NCBI GenBank assembly: GCA_958295845.1
Contig: OY282376.1
Location: forward strand, 2,121,022-2,185,021
DNA from: Caldilineaceae bacterium
GTDB lineage: Bacteria > Chloroflexota > Anaerolineae > Caldilineales > Caldilineaceae
Direction of reading: 5' to 3'
DNA length: 64,000 nt
Shown: positions 17,534 to 29,257 of the stretch, piece by piece
Numbering within the stretch: the stretch's first letter is position 1
Layout of the letters: every line of letters begins with the position of its first letter
Notes under the pieces: generated by a model
Databases searched by the model: none
What the model was told of the DNA's origin: nothing
The model's input: the letters and a program-made list of their open reading frames with translations, nothing else
Position numbers and translations under genes: made by a program

Positions 17534-18715
17534 ATGGGCATCAGCCTCGGAATCGTCGGCCTCGGATCCTTCGGCAGCTCCTTCGCCGACCTCTTCATGA
17601 GCCACCCCCTCGTCGATCGCATCGCCCTCTGCGACCGCGAACCGGATCGAATAACACGCTTCGCCACGGATGAGCGCTGGCAATCAAAATTCCACCCCCG
17701 CGATGCCTACACCTCCCTGGACGAAATCTGCGCCAGCGACATAGACGCCCTCGCCCTTTTCACACAACCCTGGCTCCACGCGCCCCAGGCCGTCCAGGCC
17801 ATGGAAGCCGGCAAGCACGTCTATAGCGCCGTCCCCATCGTCATGTTGCCCGACGGAGACGAAATCCTTGAATGGTGCGCGCGTCTTGTCGAAACAGTGG
17901 AAAGCACAGGCCGGCTCTATATGCTGGGTGAGACAACCTTCTATCGGCCGGAGGCAATTTACTGCCGCCGCCGTTCGGCCGAGGGTGCCTTCGGAAGCTT
18001 CGTCTACAGCGAGGGCGAATACCTGCACGATGTCGACAGCGTTGGTAGCAATCTGCGCCAGGTTCAGGCCCACCGCCTTGCCAGCACCGCCGGACAAGAG
18101 TGGATCAAAGACCGGGATGACTATAAGAGCAAGGGCATCCTGACAGGTCCCATGCACTATCCAACCCACTCGACCAGCGGTCCCATGAGCGTCATGAACG
18201 CCCACGCACGCAAAGTATGCGCATGGGGCTACGCCAACCGCACTGAAGACTCCTTCTTCAAGGACCAGGGTTACGGCTTTAGCAACGAAACCGCCCTCTT
18301 CCACATGAGCAACGGCTCAACGATGCGCATCTGTGAACTCCGCGAGATCGGCCACCGCGGACGAGAAACTTTCCGCGTCTACGGAACGCAAGGCAGCTTC
18401 GAGAACGAACACTGGTGCGATAAGGAAGGAAGCACCCACCTAACCTTCGAAGAGATGCGTCAGCCCCTTCCCCCCGAAGTGGAAGATGCCTTCCGCGCCG
18501 TCAGTCGTACCTCCGAAGTTTACGGCGGCCACGGCGGCTCCCATCCCTTCCTTGTCCATGAATTCGTAGAATCAGTCCATCAGGAGAGGCAGCCTGAAAT
18601 CCACGTCTGGTCGGCAGTCCGCTACATGGCCGCCGGTGTCATCGCCCACAAATCGGCCCAGCGCGACGGAGAAATTCTCTCAATTCCGGATTGGGGTGAC
18701 GCGCCGCAAGAATAA
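17534..18715 (+). CDS. Gfo/Idh/MocA family oxidoreductase-like protein
   Basis: 393-residue protein with an N-terminal Rossmann fold (GIVGLGSFGSSF, residues 5-16) and the alpha/beta C-terminal domain of sugar/inositol dehydrogenases. In the stretch after AGKHVY, where the family carries the E-K-P motif with the catalytic lysine, the sequence reads SAVPIVM and the lysine is missing. Downstream, the metal- or substrate-site region has GPMHYPTHSTSGPMS, which places two histidines where the family's catalytic histidine region lies. An ATGAGGAG-type site precedes the start. It may be a dehydrogenase with altered chemistry or a non-redox member. Transcribed alone on this strand. Confidence 0.85.
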   Translation: MGISLGIVGLGSFGSSFADLFMSHPLVDRIALCDREPDRITRFATDERWQSKFHPRDAYTSLDEICASDIDALALFTQPWLHAPQAVQAMEAGKHVYSAVPIVMLPDGDEILEWCARLVETVESTGRLYMLGETTFYRPEAIYCRRRSAEGAFGSFVYSEGEYLHDVDSVGSNLRQVQAHRLASTAGQEWIKDRDDYKSKGILTGPMHYPTHSTSGPMSVMNAHARKVCAWGYANRTEDSFFKDQGYGFSNETALFHMSNGSTMRICELREIGHRGRETFRVYGTQGSFENEHWCDKEGSTHLTFEEMRQPLPPEVEDAFRAVSRTSEVYGGHGGSHPFLVHEFVESVHQERQPEIHVWSAVRYMAAGVIAHKSAQRDGEILSIPDWGDAPQE

Positions 18716-18827
18716 CTGTGCAGCCCACTTCTCACGAACAGTTGGTTTGAGCTTCTGGGGAACTTGTGGGCCTGTGGTTTCCTGAACCGTAGATAGTCGG
18801 ACAACCTGAAACCTGCCCAGCTAACTT

Positions 18828-19094
18828 TCAGACGAGGTTGACGAGCCAGGCTTGATACAGCCTCCATTGGTCTTCAGCAGGATCCCAACGCAGTTCAAAT
18901 GAACTCAGGTTCTGCGTCTGCACCAGAAAACAGCGGAGGCGGCCGCCCTCCGTCCTCTCCTCCCACCGACGTCCGTGAGCGGTAACGTCGTGCCTGCTGC
19001 CCTGCCAGTCGAACGCCTTCACCACCACCTCGCCTGAAGGTAGTATTCGCGCGGCCACCTGCACGGCCTCGTCCACCGCCACCTGGCGGCTCAT
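18828..19094 (-). CDS. Small conserved-type protein of unknown function
   Basis: 88-residue protein that starts inside the stop codon of the upstream CinA-type gene (ATGA overlap), so the two are co-translated. It is a single beta-rich domain with alternating hydrophobic strands ([42 protein letters not shown]) and no signal peptide or cysteine motif. Small domains of this appearance occur as short DUF proteins in Gram-positive bacteria; I cannot name the family. Coupling suggests a partner or housekeeping role with the CinA-type amidase. Confidence 0.7.
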   Translation of the reverse strand: MSRQVAVDEAVQVAARILPSGEVVVKAFDWQGSRHDVTAHGRRWEERTEGGRLRCFLVQTQNLSSFELRWDPAEDQWRLYQAWLVNLV

Positions 19095-19615
19095 CCGCCT
19101 GCCCTCTCCTCCGCAAACGCAAGCAGCATCTCCAACGCACACTGTGCACTCAACAGCTTGTTCCCTCGCCGATCAGCCGGCCACACCGCCTTCTCCGCCC
19201 GGCTATATCCGTCTCTTGCCGCCAAATGAAGGTGGACCAACCCCATCGGCTTCTCGGCTGTCCCGCCCGGCCCGGCCACGCCAGTAATCGACACCGCCAC
19301 GTCCGCGACATACTGCCGCAACGCACCGAACGCCATCTGCCTCGCCACCGTCGCGTTGACCGCCCCGTCCCGCAACAACACCGCCCCGTCGACGCCCAGC
19401 AGCCTCTCCTTCGCCGCATAGCTGTAAACACCCGCGCTCCCCAAAAACCAGTCAGAGCTCCCCGGAATCTCCGTGATCAAGTGACCCACTAGGCCTCCAG
19501 TGCAACTCTCCGCCACCGCGGCCGTCAGCCCCGCCCGCTTGAGCGCATAACCCGTCGCCTTCGCCAGCCCAGTCAGGGCCTTCTCATCGGTTGGTGCACG
19601 ATTTGGATTCTTCAT
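19091..19615 (-). CDS. pncC: CinA C-terminal-domain protein, nicotinamide-nucleotide amidohydrolase
   Basis: 174-residue stand-alone CinA C-terminal domain (PncC), which deamidates nicotinamide mononucleotide to nicotinate mononucleotide in pyridine-nucleotide salvage. Family motifs are complete: [39 protein letters not shown], and [10 protein letters not shown] followed by KPMGLVH. I chose the ATG at 19615, with an AGAGGA site; a longer frame to 19681 adds a basic, non-conserved leader. The N-terminal CinA domain is absent, as in PncC enzymes. Overlaps the small downstream gene by 4 bases. Confidence 0.93.
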   Translation of the reverse strand: MKNPNRAPTDEKALTGLAKATGYALKRAGLTAAVAESCTGGLVGHLITEIPGSSDWFLGSAGVYSYAAKERLLGVDGAVLLRDGAVNATVARQMAFGALRQYVADVAVSITGVAGPGGTAEKPMGLVHLHLAARDGYSRAEKAVWPADRRGNKLLSAQCALEMLLAFAEERAGG

Positions 19616-20052
19616 ATTTCCTCTGAACTTTTTCTGAGACTCCGGCTGCCTGCGCGATGCCCCAATAGGGCGAATCGGCAACCGACCTTCGGGCCATTAT
19701 AGACCGCCTGGTTTCTGCCCGGCAACTGTCTATGTTGCCACGGAAGGGCCCTCTCCTATCCCTGTCCTTCCTCTGTCCAACCGGCTAGAGCCTGCCCGGT
19801 CAGGTCCGGTGCAGTTGACAGATTTCGGAGATTTCTGTATTTTCTATAGGCAAGACTATCAACAGTATAGACATCCCGAAGAGGAAAACAGCGGCCTGTG
19901 TCAGCTGACGAAAAAGAACCCATAACCGTCCACAATGTCGTAGCTGGCAGATAGCGCAGCATAGTACAGCACAAATAGACATCTGCCCTGGGTCTGTACC
20001 CCTACCAATTCCGGGTCCTGCATAGAAGACGTACAATTCCGAGGAGAATTAC
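19616..20052. other. Divergent intergenic region with promoter
   Basis: 437 bases between the pncC-type gene and the coiled-coil surface-protein gene. Apart from the promoter at 19815-19843 there is no supported feature; short frames on the minus strand lack start signals. Confidence 0.5.
19815..19843 (+). promoter_or_regulatory. Probable promoter of the coiled-coil protein gene
   Basis: TTGACA (19815-19820), 17-base spacer, TATTTT (19838-19843). This gives a leader of about 200 bases before the ATG at 20053. Confidence 0.5.
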
Positions 20053-21039
20053 ATGGAACTCCAGACTAAGCAGCCGCCTGAACTGGAATTCAGCATGCCG
20101 GAAGTCGAAGAATCCCTGACCGCCTACCTCTCTGCCATCGGCGGCGCCATCATCGGCCTGCTCCTGACTCTCCTGGTCCTGGCCATTTGGAACGGCGGCA
20201 CCCTCAACTTTACCAACATCTCAAAAGTCAATGCCCTCGAAGCCGGCATGACCGATGTCAACGCCAATCTCGCAAGCGTCACCACCAACATCGACGCCCT
20301 CGGCGAACGCCTCATCGTGCTCGAACAGGAGTCCGGCGCCGTTGCCGCCCTCCAAGAGAGCCTCGCCAACCTCGACACCAGCCTGACCGACCTCAACGGC
20401 GCACTCACCGACCAGGGCATACAACTCACTGAACTGGACAGCGCAGTCAACGATCTCCAGCTCACCCGGCGCAACTTTGACCTCTTCACCGCCGCCCTGA
20501 CAGACGCCCTGTCACAAATGGAAGCAGGTTCCTCCGCCACCCAGTCCGAGAGCGGCGCCTCGACCAGAGAGTTCCCGTCCGCTTCCGCCAGCCAGAACGA
20601 TGAAAAGCCCGTCGCGTCGGCAGGTTCCAGCGCTTCGACCCGACCGCCCGCTTCACAGGCGGCCGCGCAAGCGCCATCTGCTCTGCCCAGCCCCGAGCCC
20701 GCCGTCGTCGTGAGCCTGGACGTCGCGCCCGACGCCCTCCTCGTCTACCTTTTCCTCGACGTGAACGGAGACGGTCTCTTCGACGCCAACGAAAACCTCA
20801 TCGCCGGGGCCACCGTAACCCTTACCTCCCCCGACGGCAGACCTGTCGCCGCCGAGAGCGATGTCGGTGCCACCGGTACCCGCTTCGAAGAGCTGGACGC
20901 CGGCAATTACACCGTCACCGCCGAGGATGTGCAGGGCTACACGCTCGCTAGCCAGAGAAGCGCGTCCGTAACAATCGACCCCAACGCCGAGGCCGGCCAC
21001 ATTATCTACTTTGCCGTCGTAACGACCACATCCGACTGA
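20053..21039 (+). CDS. Membrane-anchored coiled-coil protein with Cna-B/SdrD-like domain
   Basis: 328-residue surface protein. One membrane helix (about residues 24-46) follows a short cytoplasmic tail. A long heptad-patterned coiled coil follows (about 58-165), then a Ser/Ala/Pro-rich linker (about 166-225) and a C-terminal B-type Ig-like domain (about 226-325). That domain has the calcium-loop-like DVNGDGLFDANE and the closing GNYTVTAEDVQGY pattern of SdrD-B domains. No LPxTG sorting signal; it is held by the N-terminal helix. A GAGGAG site precedes the ATG. Likely an envelope stalk or adhesion-related protein. Convergent with rsmD. Confidence 0.85.
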   Translation: MELQTKQPPELEFSMPEVEESLTAYLSAIGGAIIGLLLTLLVLAIWNGGTLNFTNISKVNALEAGMTDVNANLASVTTNIDALGERLIVLEQESGAVAALQESLANLDTSLTDLNGALTDQGIQLTELDSAVNDLQLTRRNFDLFTAALTDALSQMEAGSSATQSESGASTREFPSASASQNDEKPVASAGSSASTRPPASQAAAQAPSALPSPEPAVVVSLDVAPDALLVYLFLDVNGDGLFDANENLIAGATVTLTSPDGRPVAAESDVGATGTRFEELDAGNYTVTAEDVQGYTLASQRSASVTIDPNAEAGHIIYFAVVTTTSD

Positions 21040-21071
21040 CCGGTAGCACTTGACTTCCGGCCCCAAGCCGC

Positions 21072-21632
21072 CTATTCCGCGTCGTCCGCGACCTCGTAAA
21101 AAATCAGCAGAACGTTACCATAGCGCCGCCGATCGAACTCGATCAGTCTGTCGAGATCTATCGGCGTCTGTTCGCGCGGGTCAAGTTGCACGATGACCAC
21201 GCTCTCCTCCACCAGCAGCGCCGCACAGCCGTCGACAGCCGCCAGCGCCTTCTTCCACAGCTCCTTGTACTGGGGCGGCGCGATATAGACCAGGTCAAAC
21301 GGCTCTCCTTCAAACTTCTCGATGAAGTCAAAGCTGTCCCGCCTCGCAACCGTCGCCCGCTCCGCCACCCTGCAATGGGCTAGATTCTCCAGAATAGTGC
21401 GAACCGCCGCGCGGCCCAGGTCAACGAAAAAGACGTGCTCCGCTCCCCGGCTCAGCGCTTCGATGCCCACCGCCCCGGTCCCGCCGAACAGGTCCAACAC
21501 ATAACGTCCCTCGATCCAGTTGCCCAGAATCGAAAACAGGGCCTCCTTGGCCCGGTCCGTAATGGGACGCGTGCCGTCCCCTGGGACTGACCGTAACCTG
21601 TGCCCTCTCGCACTGCCGGAAATAACCCGCAT
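21072..21632 (-). CDS. rsmD: 16S rRNA (guanine966-N2)-methyltransferase RsmD
   Basis: 186-residue SAM-dependent methyltransferase that modifies G966 of 16S rRNA in the small subunit. Family blocks are complete: MRVISGSARGHRL, RPITDRAKEALFSILG, VLDLFGGTGAVGIEALSRGA (SAM site), VDLGRAAV and RYGNVLLIFYE. One oddity: the catalytic DPPY motif reads APPQY, so the usual aspartate is replaced by alanine. That may affect activity or reflect lineage variation. Usual length for the family. It is divergent from the glycine riboswitch/gcvP unit. Confidence 0.9.
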   Translation of the reverse strand: MRVISGSARGHRLRSVPGDGTRPITDRAKEALFSILGNWIEGRYVLDLFGGTGAVGIEALSRGAEHVFFVDLGRAAVRTILENLAHCRVAERATVARRDSFDFIEKFEGEPFDLVYIAPPQYKELWKKALAAVDGCAALLVEESVVIVQLDPREQTPIDLDRLIEFDRRRYGNVLLIFYEVADDAE

Positions 21633-21743
21633 AGCTATCGAAACCCTTACTCAATCTACCAGTTCTTTACCGCCCTCGGCCGGCCGGCCGCAGCCAAATA
21701 CTGCGCCACAAGATTATAGGTGCCAACACTCGATTTCTGACAA

Positions 21744-21772
21744 TTGCGCTATATCCAAGGCTGCGCTACAAT
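21744..21772 (+). promoter_or_regulatory. Promoter of the glycine riboswitch/gcvP transcript
   Basis: TTGCGC (21744-21749), 17-base spacer, TACAAT (21767-21772). Transcription would begin near 21780, about 30 bases before the first aptamer stem. Confidence 0.6.
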
Positions 21773-21811
21773 TTCCAGCGTCAGGAAATCGAACCGAATA
21801 CCAAGCTGACG

Positions 21812-22066
21812 CGCGACGAGAGAGACTTCGCATCTGAAGCGCCGAAGGGGCAAGCCCGCAGGACTACCCAGCCTGCCCGGTGACACTCTCAGGCAAAAGG
21901 ATCGTCGCGATACGGCACCTTTGGAAAGCGCCGCTCAACAGCAAACAAGCGGCCACCGACGGGGCAATCGCACGCCGATCGGAACAGTTGAGGAAGGGGA
22001 AAACCCCCTGATACCACCCTCAAACTGAACCGTGTGCGTCAATCTCTCAGGTCAAGGACAGAGGCG
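21812..22066 (+). promoter_or_regulatory. Tandem glycine riboswitch
   Basis: Two glycine aptamers in series. The first (21812-21909) has a perfect P1 stem (CGCGACGA with TCGTCGCG) and the conserved core stretches GCGCCGAAGGGGCAA (21839-21853) and ACTCTCAGGCAAAAGG (21885-21900). The second (about 21918-22066) has CACCGACGGGGCAA (21954-21967) and ATCTCTCAGGTCAAGGACAGAGG-like 3' core bases (22041-22063). It is followed directly by a terminator and gcvP, so glycine should relieve termination and turn on glycine breakdown. Confidence 0.95.
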
Positions 22067-22096
22067 ACGGGCACTCTTTAGAGATGCCCGTTTTTT
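22067..22096 (+). terminator. Riboswitch-controlled intrinsic terminator
   Basis: Stem ACGGGCA-CTC / GAG-A-TGCCCGT with loop TTTA, followed by TTTTTT. It is placed between the second aptamer and the gcvP start 78 bases downstream, as expected for an expression platform. Confidence 0.9.
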
Positions 22097-22173
22097 CTTC
22101 CCGGAACGGCTTTCTCACAACGGCAGTCACAGGAAATGCAGCCGTAGTGAGTCGGAGACCACAGGAGTGAACG

Positions 22174-25221
<3,048 letters not shown>

Positions 25222-25275
25222 AACAAAGGATTTTTTTTCTCTCTCCTCTCTCCTCTTCCCTCTCTCCTTGCCGTT

Positions 25276-25399
25276 GGGCGTTCGGGCCTTCGGCCCTCCC
25301 TTGTGCGGGGGCTGCGCCCCCGCAACGCCCCGCCCTTGCTAGCCACCGTACTCATTCTTCCCCAGCAACGTGTCTAGCCAACAGTGTCTACCCCCCACG
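25276..25399. repeat. Family 1 repeat, copy b
   Basis: Same order as copy a: GGGCGTTCGGGCCTTCGGCC, hairpin GCGGGGGC-TGC-GCCCCCGC, AACGCCCCGCCCTTGCTAGCC and a CCCC..GTGTCTAGCC tail. A run of CCACTGACCACTAACCACT-type bases follows it at about 25410-25450. Confidence 0.85.
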
Positions 25400-25594
25400 A
25401 TGTCTCGTGCCACCGACCACTGACCACTAACCACTAGCCACTGCAGTTCAATGCCCCGCCTTGACTCGCCCACCATGTCCTGCTTCCTCACCATCGCCTC
25501 TATCCAACAGTGCCCATCTTCCGACCACCACCCAATCAAACCAAACTGAAACCACCACTTCCCCGCCACCCTCGCCTCCGCCCCAATCTACCCG

Positions 25595-25623
25595 TAGGGG
25601 CAGGCCTTGTGCCTGCCCTTTCC
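25595..25623. repeat. Family 3 hairpin repeat, copy a
   Basis: GGGCAGGC-CTTGT-GCCTGCCC (25598-25618) followed by TTTCCC. Perfect 8-bp stem. The same hairpin occurs at 42684-42712 and 56653-56680. It can act as a terminator on the plus strand. Confidence 0.8.
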
Positions 25624-25707
25624 CTCACCCAAAACTGACCAAAATCTGGACAGCAGAAATTACATTCCTCGCCCCAAGAAGGGGATGCCCCTTCCCCGCG
25701 ATCGTGG

Positions 25708-25736
25708 TTGACACAAAAGATTCCGAAATATATAGT
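25708..25736 (+). promoter_or_regulatory. Strong promoter of the sugar ABC transporter operon
   Basis: TTGACA (25708-25713), 17-base spacer, TATAGT (25731-25736): consensus -35 and near-consensus -10. The leader before the ATG at 25858 is about 115 bases. Confidence 0.8.
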
Positions 25737-25857
25737 ATTGCCCGGAGTCGCAGGGCCGAACGGAGAAAGAGGTCCTCTGTCCTGCTTTCCCCCTTCGCCC
25801 TCTCCTCCACCTCTGTTTGGTCGGCTGCAAAGAATCAACAAAAGGAGGCTTGCAGAA

Positions 25858-27195
25858 ATGTCTGTCCAGAATGGGCGTACCCAAAACGAAAGACGCAGCA
25901 CGCTGAACCGTCGTGATTTCCTGCGCAGCGCAAGCGCGCTGGCCGGACTTGGGCTCCTCGCCGCCTGCGCGCCACCCGCACAACCGGCCGGCGATTCGGG
26001 CTCCGCCGCGCCGGCAGAAAGGACGAAAGTCCGCTACCTTTCCTGGTGGTTTGAAGAAGGCAATCGCGGCGAAACCTGGAACAACTTTGTCGACGAATTC
26101 AATGAATACCAGGCCGAAATCGAAGTCGTTGCCGAGAACATCCCATTTGACCAGTACACCACCAAAACGATCGTCGGCGCCCAATCCGGCCAGCTCGACG
26201 GCGACATCATCATGGCCACGCCGGAGCTCGCCCCCCGCCTGATCCAGTCCGACCTCCTCGTCCCCCTTGACGACGTACTCGTGCGCAACAGCATCACCGA
26301 CCTGAGCTCCGCCCATGATGCCCTACGCAAAGACGGCAATCTGTATGGCCTCGATATGGTAACGGTCGCCTTCGGCATCCTCTACAACAAGGATCGCTAC
26401 GAGGAGGCGGATATCACGCCGGCCACGACACCGCAGGAATGGGTGGACGTCAGCGCTGCTCTGACCGACCGCGAAAACCAGAAGTACGGCTTCTTCGCAA
26501 CCCACCTGGTCAGCGAACCCTCCGATTTCTGGTTCCAACTGGAAGTCTGGTGCATGCCCTATGACGGCATCTGGGCCGAAGGCACCACCCCGCTCCTGAC
26601 CTCCGATCCGATCATTCAGGGCCTCAAGCTGTTCAAGCAGATGTATGACGTCTCCATGCCTCAGGGCGCCGACAATCCCACCGGTTACCGGCTCTTCCAG
26701 AACGGCGACGTCGCCCAGGGCCTCTATGTCTCCGCCGCCGTCGGCGCCTTTACCAAAGGCGCGCCCGATCTGTATCCCAAACTGCGCAGCGCCCCCATCC
26801 CCTGGGAGACCAACAAGTCTATCGCGCGCATCCACCCCATGATGATCAACAAGGACTCCGAAGTCGTCGAAGAGTCCTTGGAGTTCGTCACCTACATGTA
26901 CAGTCCAGACAACTACCGCCGTATGGTCGAAGGCTGCGAGGATGTCATCTTCGCGCAACCCTCGGCCGCAAGACAGGAGTACCTGGATGGCCTCGAGTGG
27001 CTGAAACCCGGCTACTTCGGTGTCGACTACGTAACGCCATTCGATATTGTCGGCGACTTCGTCTACAATTTCAATGAATTCGGTCAAATTGTCATCACCA
27101 ACTTTGCCGATGTGCTCGTTGCCGGCAAGTCGGTTGAAGAAGCAATGGAGGTTGCACAGGTGCAGGCCGAGGATCTGGCCGACCGCATCTCATAG
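25858..27195 (+). CDS. Sugar-binding lipoprotein, family 1 (MalE/UgpB type), Tat-exported
   Basis: 445-residue ABC solute-binding protein of the carbohydrate family. The N-terminus has a twin-arginine motif (NRRDFLR, R18-R19) and the lipobox LAAC (C37). The mature part shows the family pattern, with YGLDMVTVAFGILYNKDRYEEA-like segments near the hinge. I chose the ATG at 25858 because AAAGGAGG sits 9 bases ahead; the frame is open upstream to 25708, but that region contains the promoter. A stem-loop lies 6 bases after the stop. It feeds the two permeases that follow; a sugar or polyol ligand is likely, its identity unknown. No ATPase gene is adjacent. Confidence 0.93.
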   Translation: MSVQNGRTQNERRSTLNRRDFLRSASALAGLGLLAACAPPAQPAGDSGSAAPAERTKVRYLSWWFEEGNRGETWNNFVDEFNEYQAEIEVVAENIPFDQYTTKTIVGAQSGQLDGDIIMATPELAPRLIQSDLLVPLDDVLVRNSITDLSSAHDALRKDGNLYGLDMVTVAFGILYNKDRYEEADITPATTPQEWVDVSAALTDRENQKYGFFATHLVSEPSDFWFQLEVWCMPYDGIWAEGTTPLLTSDPIIQGLKLFKQMYDVSMPQGADNPTGYRLFQNGDVAQGLYVSAAVGAFTKGAPDLYPKLRSAPIPWETNKSIARIHPMMINKDSEVVEESLEFVTYMYSPDNYRRMVEGCEDVIFAQPSAARQEYLDGLEWLKPGYFGVDYVTPFDIVGDFVYNFNEFGQIVITNFADVLVAGKSVEEAMEVAQVQAEDLADRIS

Positions 27196-27201
27196 TGCAG
27201 T

Positions 27202-27254
27202 GGCGAGGAGGTGATGCGGCTTGAACGACTCTGTTCTCTCGCATCCCCCTCGCC
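27202..27254 (+). promoter_or_regulatory. Intercistronic stem-loop after the sugar-binding-protein gene
   Basis: GGCGAG (27202-27207) pairs with CTCGCC (27249-27254) and GATGCG (27213-27218) with CGCATC (27240-27245), with further G-C pairs between. It starts 6 bases after the stop codon at 27195. It would slow 3' decay of the binding-protein message and buries a GAGGAGG sequence. No T-run follows. Confidence 0.65.
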
Positions 27255-27348
27255 TTCCTCCCTACCCGACAATCAACCGAACGACTATCCGATCGCCTGT
27301 GCTGACAGGCCCAATTCACCTCTCGCAAGCAGCCAAGTCAATTCCACA

Positions 27349-28299
27349 ATGAGCGAACGAGTCGATGCAGACGCCCTGGCGGACCGCTCCAGCCGGACTG
27401 TGGCGCCTCCCCGCCTCTTCCGCCGGCGTTTTCTCCTGCCCTTCCTTCTGGTCCTCCCCATCGTTCTCTACGAAGGGCTTCTGATCGTCTACCCGATTAT
27501 CCAGGGCATATACGGCAGTTTCACACGCATCGAACTGGCCTCCAGCGCCGCCACCATCTGGGTGGGCTGGGCCAACTACGAGCGCATGTTCTCCGACCCG
27601 GCCTTCTGGAAAGTCATCCGCACCACGCTCCTGTTTACAGCCCTTGTCATCGTCGTCGCTCTGACAATCGGCCTGCTGACCGCGCTTCTCTTCAACCGCC
27701 CTTTCCGATTTCGCCCCGTGGCGCGCGGCATGTTGATGATGCCCTGGGCCATCCCCGAAGTGCCCGTCGTTATGATCTTCATCTGGATCCTCAGCCCCCA
27801 GTTCGGCGTCGTCAACATCCTTGCCCGAATGCTCCCCGGCGTTACCAAGAACCCACAGTGGCTGCAGGTACCCGAACTGGCCATGGGATGGATGGTCCTG
27901 ATCTCATCCTGGAAGGCCTTTCCATTCTACAGCCTCGTCATCCTGGCGGCTCTGCAAGCCATTCCCCACGAACTCTATGAATCCGCCCGGGTCGATGGCG
28001 CCAACCGGCTGCAACTCTTCTGGAACATCACCTTCCCAGGCATCGGCTCAACTCTGGAGCTTCTGGTCGTCCTGGCCGCAATCTTCTCCTTCAAACAATT
28101 CACGATCATCTTCCTGATGACCGGCGGCGGCCCTTCCGGCACAACCGAGACGATCGTAATCCGAATCTTCAATACCGCCTTTCGCTTCTACGACTATTCC
28201 TATGCCACCGCGCTCGGCGTAGCCGGCTTTGTAGTCTCTTTGGCCGTCGCCCTCGTCTTCATCCTGATGCAGGTCCGCCGCACCCAGGAATCTGCTTGA
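27349..28299 (+). CDS. Sugar ABC transporter permease, MalF/UgpA type
   Basis: 316-residue membrane permease. After a cytoplasmic N-tail it has six predicted helices starting at FLLPFLLVLPIVLYEGL and the EAA loop ELYESARVDGANRLQLFWNI that docks to the ATPase. The start is uncertain: GTG/ATG codons at 27211-27214 are in frame but lie inside the intercistronic stem-loop with poor spacing to the GAGGAGG site, so I use the ATG at 27349. Its stop is one base from the next permease's ATG, so the pair is coupled. Works with the MalG-type partner and the lipoprotein upstream. Confidence 0.9.
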   Translation: MSERVDADALADRSSRTVAPPRLFRRRFLLPFLLVLPIVLYEGLLIVYPIIQGIYGSFTRIELASSAATIWVGWANYERMFSDPAFWKVIRTTLLFTALVIVVALTIGLLTALLFNRPFRFRPVARGMLMMPWAIPEVPVVMIFIWILSPQFGVVNILARMLPGVTKNPQWLQVPELAMGWMVLISSWKAFPFYSLVILAALQAIPHELYESARVDGANRLQLFWNITFPGIGSTLELLVVLAAIFSFKQFTIIFLMTGGGPSGTTETIVIRIFNTAFRFYDYSYATALGVAGFVVSLAVALVFILMQVRRTQESA

Positions 28300-28300
28300 C

Positions 28301-29176
28301 ATGGTTGCCCAAGTAGAGGACCCGCGCACAGTAACCAGCAAATACGACGCGCGGCGCCTCCTGAACAGTACCCTGCTCTATCTCACCGTAACCGTCGTCT
28401 CCCTGATCATCGTATTCCCGGTCTACTGGATGTTGATCAGCACCTTCCAGCCAAGCAAGTACATCCTGCATTACCCGCCCCCCCTGCTGCCCCAGGAGCT
28501 CTACTTCGATCAGTTCGCCGAACTGTTCACCGAACACCCGATTGCGAGGTGGTTGCGCAATTCCTTCCTCATCGCCGCCATGACAATGTTGCTCTGCATG
28601 GCCCTATCTGTGCTGGGTGCCTTCGCCCTGTCCAACCTGCGCTGGCCGGGCCGCAACCTGTTCGGCCTGTTCCTGCTCGTCACCCAGATGCTGCCCGAAG
28701 TCCTTATCCTCATCCCTCTCTATATCATCTATCGCCGCCTTAACATGCTCAACAGCATCCCCTCATTGGCCCTGATCGACGCCGCCTTCATCCTGCCGAT
28801 CTGTATCTGGATCCTCAAAGGAGTCTTCGACAACGTGCCACCAGAGGTGCTGGACGCCTCGGTCGTGGACGGCTGCACAGAACTTGGCGCACTGTGGCGA
28901 ATCGTCCTGCCCTTGTCCGCGCCCGGCCTGGCGGCAGTCGCCGTCGTCGCCTTCTTCTTCGCTTGGAACGAGTACCTGTATGCCGGCATAATGCTTAGCA
29001 GCGGCGAATTCATGCCGGCATCTGTCGGCCTGTCCACGCTCAAAGCCATCGCCCAAACACCTGTCGAACAGTACATGGCCGCCGGGCTTGTCTTCTCAGT
29101 CCTACCTGTGGCTTTCTACTTGGCGATGCAGAGGTACATCGTTTCCGGCCTGACAGCCGGCGCGGTGAAGGGGTAA
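28301..29176 (+). CDS. Sugar ABC transporter permease, MalG/UgpE type
   Basis: 291-residue membrane permease with six predicted helices. The family EAA loop reads PPEVLDASVVDGCTELGALW, and the C-terminus is the usual RYIVSGLTAGAVKG. The ATG follows the MalF-type stop by one base. Completes a binding protein-permease-permease set (25858-29176) lacking its own ATPase, as is common where one MsmK-like ATPase serves several importers. Confidence 0.94.
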   Translation: MVAQVEDPRTVTSKYDARRLLNSTLLYLTVTVVSLIIVFPVYWMLISTFQPSKYILHYPPPLLPQELYFDQFAELFTEHPIARWLRNSFLIAAMTMLLCMALSVLGAFALSNLRWPGRNLFGLFLLVTQMLPEVLILIPLYIIYRRLNMLNSIPSLALIDAAFILPICIWILKGVFDNVPPEVLDASVVDGCTELGALWRIVLPLSAPGLAAVAVVAFFFAWNEYLYAGIMLSSGEFMPASVGLSTLKAIAQTPVEQYMAAGLVFSVLPVAFYLAMQRYIVSGLTAGAVKG

Positions 29177-29257
29177 GGGTTGGGAGCCCTCAAGAGGCGC
29201 GCCGCCAATCGAACCGCGGCTCGAACGACTCGCAGACAGTTAGGAGAGTTAAGAAAA

